Origin: Branchiostoma floridae
Lineage: Eukaryota; Chordata; Leptocardii; Amphioxiformes; Branchiostomatidae
Direction of reading: 5' to 3'
Assembly: GCF_000003815.2 (NCBI RefSeq)
Contig: NC_049988.1
Location: 16,726,888 to 16,784,885 of the forward strand
DNA length: 57,998 nt
Both the position numbers and the translations under genes were made by a program. The notes under the pieces are model-generated. The model was not told where the DNA came from, searched no databases, and saw only the letters and a list, made by a program, of their open reading frames with translations. Positions 36,120-48,119 of the stretch are shown one piece after another. How positions within the stretch are numbered: position 1 is the stretch's first letter; every line of letters begins with the position of its first letter.

Positions 36120-39051
36120 CGTTCTTTTTGTTTTAGTCTGGAGGCTTGAAAGAGAGACAGAAAACCAGTTAAACACATCTGTTGCACGCTTTATAATACA
36201 AACATAAATTCATCTGATTTATTTTATTTCTTTAATTTCAAGTCATAGATTATGTTTTATGTAACGTTACTTCAATATTTTGTCGCGTTGAAAATGAAGT
36301 ACCTTTATTATCATTGTACCTACGTTTCTCCTACTAACTTATATTTTTCATTTTCATTATATTATATTTTGTTTATGTAGGCCTGCAGGTGCATTGAAAT
36401 CCCATCATGAGCTCGAGGTGAAAAGATGTTGTTCCTGAATGAATAGAAATGAAATGAAATGAATTTTGTAATATGATGAAGAAAACTTGTTGTATCCTTT
36501 CTTTGTTGTTTTGAGAGTTCGAGTTTGTGTCAAGCATTTTTTGTAATGAAGTCTTAGTGACAATGACCTATTAGTACAAAGTACATGTACCTCCTCACGC
36601 ATGCTTATTTTGCGGATAACCTTCGCATATTTTGACAGGAGGATTGTATGTGAGAATAATCATATTTACACAGCTGACAATACATCCGTACATACATGTA
36701 CCCTGTCAGCAAGTTTTATACCATATGGCAATCCAGAATTGAACAATTGCAAGACACTGCCTTTACTACACAGAGGCTTGATTAACGATAAATTGGCCTC
36801 TTCCGTCAGTATTGACCATGGCAAAATCTGAACTTGACGTAGTAACAGCATCGGCTATGGTTTATAAAAGTCCTATACGAGAATGACAGTCTCCACCACA
36901 TAGGGCACATCTGTAAGCTGACTCAGGTCTGTTGTAAAGTTCATTTTTCTGGATCCGCTTTTTAAGGCTTAAAAGCCACTGCGGCTCTTTTTTCAAATTC
37001 TTGTTGTATATGCGTCTCCTACAAAGAGCATTTAACAAGTGCGTTGGGGTTAAGTTCGAAAACTGAGCATATGGTGCCTTTAGCCTAAGCTTCTGACATA
37101 TTCTATGTTAAACACAATCCAAGACAAAGTTATCAAAAGAGTGGTAAAAGAGTGCAAAATGCCATAATACGAAAAAAGAAAAGAAATAATTACACCACTC
37201 TTACCTTTGTTAGATCGTTGAGACGGTTGGTATGCGGAGAGGTCCGGGTAGGCGCGTGTCTTACTTAAGAAGAGAAAGCGCCGGAAGGAAGAAGGAAGCG
37301 TACTGCAAATAGNNNNNNNNNNNNNNNNNNNNNNNNNNNNNNNNNNNNNNNNNNNNNNNNNNNNNNNNNNNNNNNNNNNNNNNNNNNNNNNNNNNNNNNN
37401 NNNNNNNNNNNNNNNNNNNNNNNNNNNNNNNNNNNNNNNNNNNNNNNNNNNNNNNNNNNNNNNNNNNNNNNNNNNNNNNNNNNNNNNNNNNNNNNNNNNN
37501 NNNNNNNNNNNNNNNNNNNNNNNNNNNNNNNNNNNNNNNNNNNNNNNNNNNNNNNNNNNNNNNNNNNNNNNNNNNNNNNNNNNNNNNNNNNNNNNNNNNN
37601 NNNNNNNNNNNNNNNNNNNNNNNNNNNNNNNNNNNNNNNNNNNNNNNNNNNNNNNNNNNNNNNNNNNNNNNNNNNNNNNNNNNNNNNNNNNNNNNNNNNN
37701 NNNNNNNNNNNNNNNNNNNNNNNNNNNNNNNNNNNNNNNNNNNNNNNNNNNNNNNNNNNNNNNNNNNNNNNNNNNNNNNNNNNNNNNNNNNNNNNNNNNN
37801 NNNNNNNNNNNNNNNNNNNNNNNNNNNNNNNNNNNNNNNNNNNNNNNNNNNNNNNNNNNNNNNNNNNNNNNNNNNNNNNNNNNNNNNNNNNNNNNNNNNN
37901 NNNNNNNNNNNNNNNNNNNNNNNNNNNNNNNNNNNNNNNNNNNNNNNNNNNNNNNCTCTCTATATATATCTGTCTCTCTCTGGCTTTCTCTTTCTTTCTC
38001 TGTCTCTGTCTCTCTCTCTCTCTGTCTCTCTTTCTATCTATCTCTGTGAGTGTCTGTCTCTCTCTTTCTCTTTCTCTCTCTCTCTGTCTGTGAGTCTCTC
38101 TTTCTCCCCCCCCCCCCCTCTCTCTTTCTCTCTCGACTAGTTGGATCTGATCTACATTTTTAGATAGATACAAACATGGTGACGAGGGAACTTTTGAAAT
38201 AGTATAAGTCTGTTAGAATAAGATGTGAAAATGATGGCTGCAACGCATTCAATGTATTTTTACAGACTGAAATAATCAGTGGAATGGGTCCGATTATGGG
38301 AGAAAAAAATGGCCATAACATATTTTCTAGAATGCCAACAGTATCCGAATAAAATATTCGACAGTGAGCAAATCGCTAAATATGATAATTATTACACAAC
38401 TTCCTGTCCATGATCAGACCACCCCTAAACAAGCACACGAAGTGTTTACATAACGAGTGGGGGTATGGGGACCCTGACACACCACTTTTGTACAGGATCT
38501 GAATCCATGAGAACCGGCGCACCTGGTCATATGATAATATGTAAGGTCATATCAAGGAGTCAATAACACCAACCATACTGCTTTGTACTGACAAAGGGCC
38601 TAGAAGATACCTTCTGTTTGATCTGATTCTAGTTTATAATCATATCGAAAGTAACGCGGGCAACGAACGTGAAGAAGAAATGAAGAAATTTAACAAAAAT
38701 CTACTCAGGAGACAGTTAACAAAACCCCACAGAACTCAGGTTTTAAGGTTAGACCGTAACGTTACTCTTCATGATTACCTAATTGTTGTGCCAAGTGTCA
38801 TAGGTGAACACTCTTTGTCATTGCAAATGTCCTTCTGACGCATTTTAATCATATGGATTGAACAAAATGTTTTGACGCACTTCTTTACATTTTAAACTTA
38901 ACCGGAAGTGCGTCATGAACAAATCTTCGGAAGTAGATTGGACGATTCCATAGAAGCCATGTAGGTAAGTGTAAGTCGTCAGGTAGGGCATTATTTTGCT
39001 GAATGGAGGTTTTCTGTAGGTAGCAGTGCATTATAGTCATTGTAGTAGAAA
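36120..39051. other. Divergent intergenic region between the secreted-protein gene and ferroportin A
   Basis: About 2.9 kb between divergent start codons, holding an assembly gap (37313-37955) followed by CT-rich low-complexity DNA (37956-38142). Promoters of both genes should lie here, but I see no unambiguous TATA box. The open frame across the gap at 37265-38173 is the CT repeat plus N translation. Confidence 0.5.
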
Positions 39052-42000
39052 ATGGAAGGAGGGAAAGAAGAAGTAGAAGAGGAAGAACAGAGGCTTAGAC
39101 CAGAACAGGACGAAAAAAAGAGAGAAGGAAGCAAAGGAGAACAAAAGGGATGCACAGGTAATGTTATGTATAATGTCACTACTTGTAAAGTTGTGCAACT
39201 ACGACAAGTGCTACAACTTAAAATCGTACAATATCACTCATGATGTGCATCCTATGATATAGGATGAACGTTATGAGGGATAATCGTATTTGGAAAGAAG
39301 ACAAAATGTCTAGTATGGAATGTTTGCCATTTGCCATGTCACGAGTCATGAAACATTGCACCTGAAGCAGTCACTGTGTAAACAACTGTTAGGTCAATGA
39401 CCTAGCGTACATTAAATGTCGGCCATATATTTCGGATAAATCATTTGTAAACCAAACAAAACTTTTAAAGTTCTGATGAAAACAGAAGACGAAAACGCTT
39501 TGTCAATAGTGTCAATAGTGGGACCTCCGTGCCCTATGGGACAAGCAGTCGAGCACTGTCTGAGATAAGAACCGGTCCTTCCAGTGTAATTATGCATTCA
39601 AATCATAACAGAGTAGATCATCAATCACTACAGTAAAACGCTCTTTTTTCAGCATAAGTTACAGTTTATCTGATAAAAATGCAAACAAAAACAAACAAAA
39701 ACTAAAGAAACAACCAGTACAGGTATACAAAATAATATGATCAAAATGATGAATGTGGTTCTGGTCTGATAAAGTGGTGTCCAAACGTTGAACTGCTTCA
39801 ATATTTTGTCTTTTCTCTTTGCAGATCGGATGAAGGATTTTGTACAAAGTACAACATTTCTTGTATATACTGAAGCTACCCTCTCAACATGGGTGAGTAA
39901 AATGATAAATGTTGTTTAAAATTCAAAATCCAACACAGCATTTAAGAAAAATGAAAGAGTCCTAGACCTCTTTTGATTTTTTCTTGATTAAAAAGCATAG
40001 CAGTATGTAGCTTAATTTCATCCATCCATCCAAGCCTCCATCCATGCCTCTATGCCTCTATGCCTTCCTTCCTTCCTTCCTTCCTTCCTTCCTTACTTAC
40101 TTCCTTCCTTCCTTCCTTCCTTCCTTCCTTCCTTCCTTCCTTCCTTACTTCCTTCCTTCCTTCCTTCCTTCCTTCATTACTCAATTACTTCTTTCCTTCT
40201 TACATTCCCTCTTCCTCCAATCCACCATTCTCTTCCCGTCTCCNNNNNNNNNNNNNNNNNNNNNNNNNNNNNNNNNNNNNNNNNNNNNNNNNNNNNNNNN
40301 NNNNNNNNNNNNNNNNNNNNNNNNNNNNNNNNNNNNNNNNNNNTCCTTCCTTCCTTCCTTCCTTCCTTACTTCCTTCCTTCCTTCCTTCCTTCCTCCTTG
40401 CTTCCTTCCTCCCTTCATTCTTTCATTCATTCATCAATTCCTTTACTTCCTTTATTCCTTCACTTTGGGAGAATTGTTTAATCAATTAATTGATTATTTC
40501 ATCCATCCATCCATTCATTCATTCCCTCATTCACACTTGTTCCTGTCCCCAGGGAGACCGTATGTGGTCCTTCGCGGTGGCCCTGTTCCTTATCGAGTTG
40601 TCTCCAGGCTCTTTAAGACTCACGGCCGTGTATGGCTTCTCCAAGTCCTGCGCTGTGCTGCTGTTGGGAGCGGTCATCGGGGACTGGGTGGACCGTACCG
40701 CTCGTCTAACAGGTGAGAGAATTGGTGGGAACTTTCTAAGAGCAATTGTAGAAGACTTATTTTTTGGGTAGAAAAAAAACTTGTTACAATTTCAATAGAA
40801 TAAAAAGTGGGAAACTGGCTTGATCGGTACCGTTCATATAACAGGTAAGGGAACTGGTGGGGACTTTGTAAGAGTTCTTAAGTTGAAGAAATATTTTTTT
40901 GGTAGGAAAAAGAACCTTGTTGAAATTTCAATAGAGTAAGAATTAAAAAGACACCAGGTCACCTTTTTTTTCAAGGTTTTAATAATAATTAACTTTAGAA
41001 TGGTCTTAGAATTATGAGCATTGAAATACGGCCAAACAAACTAAAACACAACTTGGTTAAAGAAATCCTTTTTGAAAATAGCCTTTTAAAAAAATTCTGA
41101 ATTGTATGTCATTTATGTATTCCACGTACACTAGACAGTATATATCAAGACGGTATGTTCAACTTATTTTCCAGCTGTGCGTATAGCCCTAGTGGTGCAG
41201 AATGGCTCCGTTGTGCTGTGTTCTGTGGTCCTGGCACTAACCCTGATCTATCGTGCAGAGATTGAAAACTTACAGGGAGGTTGGCTCATGACTTTTTGCC
41301 AGGTAACAAAAATTGTCAAACCTTGGACATTAGAGTTTCCTTTACATATTATTAACCAGTTAAGCCTCACCTGCGTAATGTTCTGATGTCTAACAGACAT
41401 CTTCCTGGGAGCGTCTTACTGGAGTGCTGCTGCTTGCCACTTTATGTAGATGATGTAGGTAGCACACTCCATGTAGAACCTGCCTAATAGGAAGATGTCT
41501 GATATGCATTGAAACATAAAAAGGTGAGATTTTTATTGGTTGTATAAAAGAAAACTCCAATATCCTGTGTCCTACCAACCTGATGAAATTATTGTCTTAT
41601 GTCAGATCTAGATGTTCTTTATCTATCTCAATCATAAGAAACAGTGTGCATCTATTTATGAACCTCTGCTTTCTGTGCTTCTGTACTGTAACTACTTTCC
41701 AGCAAGGACCCTATGATACGAGGGGTGATCAATAAGTTCTCGGCCTAACTCAGAAATAATAAGCACAACTCAAATTTTGAGGCACAACTTTATAGTATGA
41801 AGCCTTTTATCAATATCCTCCAAATTACAAATCATTAGAGTCATTACTTTCCAGGCATTCGTTTTATGCAAATTAGAAGGTAAGTGGCGAGAAAAAAGTG
41901 GTGTGAATTGTGATCAGACATGTGTGGGTCGAGTTCCCAATGCCGTAAATTAACAAAAGACATTGTCAAAATGTTTGATAATGATTCTCCTCCTATTTCA

Positions 42001-45000
42001 AGCAAAATAATTTGGGTGTCTGACTTCCAGCAGCGCAAGATGACCCGCCACATCAGGTCAGGTCAATTGTCCACGTTTTTGTCCTTCTCCCTTACCTAAC
42101 ATTACTGGGTGTCGCCTGCAAAGTAATGATCACAATAATTTGAATTTTGGTACAGATTTATATAAGACGTTATACTTGACATCTATTCTTCGAAATCTGA
42201 GCTGTGCTTATTATTTCTCCGCAAAACCGAGGACTTATTGATAATCCCACGTACTTGTATAAAATCTTATATAAATGTGTACCAATATTCAAATTATTGT
42301 GATCATTACGTTGCAGGCGACACCCAGTAACGTTAGGTAAGGGATAACGAAAAAAAAGTGGACAATTGATCTGAAACCTGAGGTGTGCGGGTCAAATTGT
42401 CTGATCACACTTCACCCTTCTTTTTCAAGCCACTTACCTTCTAATTTGCATAAAACGAATGCCTGAAAAGTAATGACTCCAATGATTTGTAATTTGGAGG
42501 ATATTGATAAAAGACTTCATACTAAAAAGTTGTGCCTCAAAATTTGAGTTGTGCTTATTATTTCTGGGTTAGGCCGAGAACATATTGATCACCCCTCGTA
42601 CTGTAAAACTTAAAATGCCTGCCATACTAAGTTACATAATACACAAAAGTGCATTGTATCGGAATTGTAATGACTTAAACTTAAAAACTACATTGAAACT
42701 CTATTTCTATGCAGGTTGTACTGATAACCCTAGCAGTAGTTGCCATCCTAGCCGGACAGGCCACACGGATATGCCTGAACAAGGACTGGGTTGTCGTCAT
42801 CGCTGGTGGGGACAAGGAAAAACTTGCCAGTAAGCTTTGGTCATGATGAAATTTGTGTAAATTCATTTAGTATGCTTTATCTCTTATGAGGTTGTGAAAT
42901 ATCTTTACTGTAGCAATGTATGGATGTATGGAAAAAATAAAATAGTTCAAAGATCGGGAATATAGGACAATGACAACATCTGGTAATTTGAACATAGAAT
43001 ATTATGTAAGAGTTTGATTGGTTATAATACCTTTTGAATTTGAATACCGACTGTCAACTTTTGGAAGAAGAACACACTACAATATTACTGAAGCAAAAAG
43101 TTATTTTTGGTATGTTAATGGCGAATTATTGCTGTTTTAAATGATGTTCCTGTTTTTTTATCAGAACTAAATGCAGCGATGAGGCGTATCGACTTGTGCT
43201 CCAAGATCCTGGCTCCAGTTGTGGTCGCACAGATCATGACGTTTGTCTCCATGTTGGTTGCATGGCGCCCTGTTCATCGCGGGGTGGAACGTGGTTTCCA
43301 TGGCGATAGAGTACTACCTGTATCACCGTGTGTACAACAGCGTTCCTGCACTGGCCGTGAAGGAGAAGAAAGGGGATAAGAAAGGTGAGGTTTGAATTCA
43401 ATTTTGCTTGCCATGATAATAACTCATGTGTTAATAGTTAAACTGTAATATCCTACACAAAAATTGGAATCACCCAAATTTTCGACTGCACAGCACCGAT
43501 CTTTGTCAAGGAATAAACAATCCACTGCTGTCGTGACGTCACGTTATGCAGATAGGACACGTGACTCAGTAAGCAGTGACCGTAGGTTGCAGGAAGTCTA
43601 TGGCGCCCACCGTCTCTGTCCATGGATGGCTTTAAGCTCTGAAAATTTGGATGAGTCCAATTTTTGTGTTGGATATTAAAGTTTAACTATTCAATAATGA
43701 CCTCTACCAACAAAGATGAACTTTCAAGTTAACAATTCTTGTGGCACTTTTGTTACTTGCACACATGCCCGTGAACACACACATGCACACATCGTTTGAA
43801 TGAGCTATGCAGAATTTCAGTTCAAATTTAGTATATTTTGTGTTTGCGTTTGTGTGGATGGTGTTCAGCACCAAGGACAGGACCTTGTGTTTTCAACTGG
43901 TGTGAAATTGAAGACAGTAATGTAATTCTAATGGCATAAAAACTCCTTAATCTATTCATTGTAATGTATTGTTATAAGATATTGTCTATCCGTTGAATTC
44001 AAAAATGTGTTTTTTTTCGTCAGATAAAGGCAAAGACAAAGATGATGATCCAGAGAACCCAGAAGAAGAACCTGTCCAGACGAAACCTCGTCCCACCTGC
44101 TTCCAGAAGATGTTCAAACCTGTCCTCACCCTTGTTAACGGTTGGAAAACATACTTTCAACAGGCATGCTTCCGTGCAGGCCTCGGCCTTTCTTTCCTTT
44201 ACATGACCTTCCTGGGCTTCGATAACATCATGGTTGGCTTTGTGTACACCCAGGGTCTTTCTGAACTCACGGTCAGTCTGCTGGTTGCGGCCGGCGCCTT
44301 GCTTGGCGTTGCCGGAACATTTATTTACCCTCCCCTACGCAAGAAAGTCGGTCTGCACCGCACGGGCTTGATCTCTGGAACGCTGCACTGGAGTATTCTG
44401 ATTCTGTGTGTGGCATCAGTGTGGGCGCCAGGAAGCCCTTTTGACCCATTCTATTACTCACGCAGTTCTAATGTCACCCTTGCTGATGTCACCCTTCCAC
44501 CTGATGTTACCCTCACTAATGTCACCCTCCCTCCTGATGTCTCCCTTCTGCCTACTTTCGCCCCCTCCTCAAATTCGTCAGTCTTTCCCCTCTTTTCCAA
44601 TGAAACGACCCTACACACCCCAGTAGACAGCACGACCACCGGTCTCCAGGACCCCCCAGCAGACAGACCCCTGTGGATGTACACGTCTGTGGCACTGCTC
44701 ATGACGGGCGTCACTCTGGGGAGGATAGGTGGGTGGATGAAAGGTTTTTTGTTGATGACCTCTCTGTGTTTTAGTGATTTTGAATCATGGTAGCTTTTTA
44801 CTTTTCTTAGTAACCAAAATTCACATCATAAATATGCCTATAAAACTGCAGAGCAGTCACTTCAATCTGTACCTTTCATTGTAGACTTTCTGTCCAACTT
44901 ACAGTGTTTATATTGGATACTTTTCAAGTTATGTTTATGCTTTTGTGGTGGGCCTTTAGCACCAGAGACAGGTGTGTTTAGTGTGTGTGGATAGTGTTCA

Positions 45001-46146
45001 GCACCAAGGACAGGTATGTTTGTGTGTGGATTGTCTTAAGCACCAAGGACAGGTATTTTTTTGTGTGTGGGTGGTGTTCAGCACCAGAGACAGGTCTGTT
45101 TGTGTTTGGGTGGTGTTCAGCACCAAGGACAAGTATGATTGATCAATTGATTGATTATTGATTAATTTCCGTAGGTTTATGGATGTATGACCTCACGGTG
45201 ACCCAACTTTACCAGGAGACTGTGGAGGAGAACCACAGAGGGGTGGTGTTCGGTGTCCAGAACAGCCTCAACTTCTTCATGGACATGATGCACTTCCTTC
45301 TAGTGATCGTCCTCCCCGCTCCGGAAACCTTTGGATTCCTCATCCTGCTGTCGTTTGTGTTCACCGTCTCAGGACACCTGTTGTATGCGTCATACTCACG
45401 CCAGGTAGGAGATGTTTTGACATACTGTAAATTCTTTCGATATTGCATTCGGTAATTTTAGCAGTTGAAAGGGTGCACAATTATAGTATCTCAATAGTAT
45501 TTCATGATCTTGAAAGGGTAAAATTAAAGATGGGTATTCCCAAGCCTTTTTAAGGCTGTATGGGCAATGGATTGTTATCCAATGAGTCCAGGCCATACTG
45601 GTTACAAATTGACATTCTGTAATATTTTGGACCTGTAACTAACTTATTTTTGCAGTGCTGTACTGGACCCTAAGTTAAGCACATCAGAATTGTAACGTTA
45701 GTCAGAGCTAAGAGATATTACAATATGATCGTTTCTTCTATCTGTGTGTTGTGTTGTGTTGTGTTGTTATGTTGGCAATGCCTACAGTCTGTTTTTGTGC
45801 AGACATTTGCATGGTCCAACCGGATCCAATCAAAACTCAGAAAAAATGGAAGCTGTGCCATTATCCTGCATTTAAAAAAATGTTGCCTTTCTAGTTTAAC
45901 TCATTGTTATTAAATGTCCAAAGTTTTCTAACAACGTTCTCTTGCATTCTCTGTTGACAGGTCAGAGGTCACTTGTTCCACTTTGACCTCCTGTGCAGGC
46001 TGTGCAAACCTGGTTCTTCACATAAGATCGTGACCTTAGCTGAACTTGTAGAGGGCCCCGGCACACAGGAACCTTTATCAAGTCCTAACAATGCCAACAG
46101 GCAAGACGAAAGTACTCCAAACGCAGAAGAAAAGTCTTCAGTATGA
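39052..46146 (+). CDS. SLC40A1: Ferroportin (SLC40A1-like) iron exporter, copy A, with exon 6 frameshift
   Basis: Iron-exporting major-facilitator protein of the plasma membrane. Nine exons: 39052-39157, 39825-39892, 40553-40712, 41175-41302, 42715-42829, 43165-43384, 44024-44728, 45175-45404, 45961-46146; all GT/AG with matching phases. Family blocks include [55 protein letters not shown] and [12 protein letters not shown]. Metal-site residues Asp (GDRMW), Asp (GFD) and His (DMMHF) are kept. The positions of human His43 and Cys326 are Ser and Asn. An extracellular loop carries NVTL/PPDVTL repeats and several N-glycosylation sites. Exon 6 has four extra bases (CATG, 43261-43264) compared with copy B; the frame then closes at 43379, so the full protein (about 637 residues without the insertion) is not encoded as written. 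This could be an assembly error, an allele or a pseudogene. The tail ends S-S-V. Confidence 0.9.
40060..40500. repeat. CCTT microsatellite with a gap in ferroportin A intron 2
   Basis: TTCC repeat with occasional TTAC units, interrupted by N at 40244-40343 and degrading into ATTC/ATCC repeats. It ends about 30-50 bp before exon 3. The long Phe-Leu-Pro-Ser frames here are the repeat. Confidence 0.95.
41395..41503. mobile_element. Small inverted-repeat element in ferroportin A intron 4
   Basis: CAGACATCTTCCTGGGAG and its return AATAGGAAGATGTCTGATA flank about 80 bp that itself contains CTGGAGTGCTGC/GCACACTCCATG inverted pieces. Possibly a MITE; no second copy is seen. Confidence 0.4.
41719..42598. 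mobile_element. Palindromic mariner-like element with nested inverted repeats (ferroportin A intron 4)
   Basis: The left end CGAGGGGTGATCAATAAGTT continues CTCGGCCTAACTCAG, and the right end is its inverse (CTGGGTTAGGCCGAGAACAT...CACCCCTCG). TA flanks both sides (41717-41718 and 42599-42600). Arms of about 170 bp surround a second inverted repeat (TACCTAACATTACTGGGTGT near 42093 and its inverse near 42340). TA duplication and CGAGGGGTG...AAGTTC termini fit the mariner group. There is no transposase. Confidence 0.75.
43864..45133 (+). repeat. Cluster of RE1/NRSE-like repeats in ferroportin A introns 6 and 7
   Basis: TTCAGCACCAAGGACAGG is found at 43864 and 44997. Variants lie at 44955, 45036, 45077 and 45116, so five near-tandem units of about 40 bp spaced by TGTGTGTGGGTGGTG occupy 44955-45133. 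The REST/NRSF silencer core in vertebrates is TTCAGCACCACGGACAG; the best copies differ at one of 17 positions. Relatedness of the copies is clear, but regulatory function is only a hypothesis. Confidence 0.5.
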
Positions 46147-46240
46147 AAATGAATAGATCCTTTTTTTGTACCAGAAGTTCTCCTGGTACTTACAGTCTAC
46201 ATGTCTGGATTTAGTTGGAATGATATTAAGTTTTATGATA

Positions 46241-46246
46241 AATAAA
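46241..46246 (+). other. Polyadenylation signal of ferroportin A
   Basis: AATAAA 95 bases after the ferroportin A stop codon, followed by GT-rich DNA. This is the nearest canonical signal downstream. Confidence 0.6.
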
Positions 46247-46249
46247 GTG

Positions 46250-47315
46250 ATTTGGGTAAATGCGAGATATTGTAATCTATGGGGATTAGAAATCAAGAAA
46301 TATTTCTATAATCTTATTTAGTTGAATATAGAAATGTTAAACTAAGCACATTATAATATGATTACATTAAATTTATTAGGATGTATATAAACGAGATTAA
46401 GAGATTGTGCACTGAGTGTTGCCAGGAATGTATGCTGAAATCTGTGCATTACGGTGTACTCTGTAATCCAAACTTCAATCCCATTTTTTGCTTTGCAAGT
46501 CTGGTATCTTTTGTTGCATGACTTTACCAAAGGACTGTATATTCAAAAATGTACAATTAAATATCAGTATTGTATCAAGCAAACACCATGTAACAGTTTC
46601 TTTAAGTTCCTTTAAGTTTTTCTTGACTTTGGTGATTTTTGCTTGTTTTTTTTTTAACCGCCATTTTCGTATTGCTGATGTGATAGTCTAAGAAATGTCA
46701 GTTTCCTGCTGTGAGACATTTTGGCCTATTTGATATAACAATATGATTGTTGAGTAAGGTTACATACAGTGATATATATATAATATAGAGAGAGGATAGT
46801 GTGTTCAGCACCTGAAACAACAATGATCAGTTCGCTTTAGAAGGTAACATGCACATTTTCCGTATAAATGTCACACTCTGGTTAGCTACCAAATCTAATC
46901 TTTAATCTCATATTGTAAAACAAGAAAATATTAAACAAATGCAATATAATGTTTTCCCCTCCACTCCGGGAGGTGAGGAACCCTCTTGCCGGTGCTTGTG
47001 ATTCATTTTCTTGTACTTCGACTCAACGACGTCTATTGGGTTGGTTCAGATAAGAACATTAGCTTTTTGCTCAAAGAGATCGTACATAGTCATAGGATAT
47101 GAGTAGAGTAGAGTCTAGTCGTTTCAGCCGGGTAGAAGTGTCGACATCCGTTTGGGCTGCTCTTCAATTCAGGATATTGACATAGTCGGTTTTAGTAGAG
47201 GGTGATCCAGCGCCCTGTAGTCGTAGACAACCGAATGGTCTTTCATATACTGATTAAATCTTGCTTTAAAGCTAGATATAAAAAAAGATACCACGATCCT
47301 CCGTAAAAAGTTAAC
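46250..47315. other. Intergenic stretch between ferroportin A and a minus-strand ORF
   Basis: AT-rich sequence without a supported gene. A single truncated TTCAGCACC motif is at about 46803. No terminal inverted repeats were recognised. Confidence 0.45.
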
Positions 47316-47321
47316 TTTATT
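47316..47321 (-). other. Polyadenylation signal for the small minus-strand ORF
   Basis: TTTATT on the plus strand (AATAAA on the minus strand) starts 6 bases after the stop codon of the 47328-47660 ORF. The closeness supports a genuine 3' end. Confidence 0.5.
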
Positions 47322-47327
47322 CGTCAG

Positions 47328-47660
47328 TCACTCCGGTCCGTACTCTTCCAGCAGTTTCCAAATAGCTTCCTCTGTAGTTGCGATTTTAATCTCTTCTACG
47401 GTAAGAATCTCCTCCAACGTTTTCTTCATCGTTTCTTCGTCATTTTCCGCCACCTTGTCATCGCTGCCCTCCATTTTCTCTTCTTCTTTTTCCACTTCAA
47501 CTCTATATTTTGTCCCTTCTTCATATTCTTGAGCAACACCAGCGTCTCCCGAAGCACCAACAGTTGCCTTGTCGCTCTTGGACCGCAAGGTGTCGCCCCT
47601 ACCTCTCTCTTCCTCCTCCCTCTGCCGTTGGTAACAGTTTATCAGTAATTTCCGGAGCAT
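47328..47660 (-). CDS. Small acidic Glu/Lys-rich hypothetical protein
   Basis: A single open frame of 110 codons, very rich in Glu and Lys, with heptad-friendly stretches (KEEEKMEGSDDKVAENDEET) and a C-terminal part LEEILTVEEIKIATTEEAIW that looks helical and less biased. It has no signal peptide or membrane segment. AATAAA follows the stop almost at once, favouring an intronless gene or a terminal exon. I do not recognise a family. It lies between the two convergent ferroportin genes. A chance frame in GA-rich DNA is the main alternative. Confidence 0.4.
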   Translation of the reverse strand: MLRKLLINCYQRQREEEERGRGDTLRSKSDKATVGASGDAGVAQEYEEGTKYRVEVEKEEEKMEGSDDKVAENDEETMKKTLEEILTVEEIKIATTEEAIWKLLEEYGPE

Positions 47661-48003
47661 GTTTCCTTGTCGGTGTTAGATCATGAAAACACCAACTATT
47701 TACGCTGAAGTTCGGTACACCCCTCGGTCAGAAAGATTTGGGAGCAAAGTCAGCAAAGGTTGAATCTCGGATGGCTCTGGTCGAAAAACATTCACGCGAA
47801 CGTTAAGTAATTGTAAACAAACGTCGTTTTGAGCTTTCTGGGTTTGTTTTGTTTTTTTTCGAACGGTGTCCATAGAGTTAGTTTTAAAACATGCCGATTG
47901 TTCCCTCACTAAGATCGCCTAGGAGACATCGAATACACAAAAGGAAACAAACATTGGAAAACCGAGAACAGGTTCACTTTCATGTGAGTGTGAGTGGAAA
48001 GTG

Positions 48004-48110
48004 TTCAGCACCAAGGACAGGTCCACTTGTTTGTGTCAGTTGAAAGTGTTCAGCACCAAGGACAGTTCTTATTGTTCGTGTCAGTTGAAAGTGTTCAGTA
48101 CCATGTACAT
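48004..48110 (+). repeat. Second RE1/NRSE-like repeat cluster
   Basis: TTCAGCACCAAGGACAG at 48004 and 48049 and a degraded TTCAGTACCATGTACAT at 48094, spaced 45 bp and separated by TTGTGTCAGTTGAAAGTG. A further inverted copy (CCTTGGTGCTGAA) ends at 34585. Confidence 0.55.
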
Positions 48111-48119
48111 GCTTACATT

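Noticed and set aside
39024-39029. CAGTGC in the ferroportin A leader as the loop of an iron-responsive element
   Set aside because: The five bases on either side (GGTAG and ATTAT) do not pair and there is no bulged C at the right distance, so the IRE stem cannot form.
40044-40716. Phe-Leu-Pro-Ser repeat frames up to 218 codons
   Set aside because: CCTT microsatellite plus N run; the end of one frame overlaps real ferroportin exon 3 in another reading frame.
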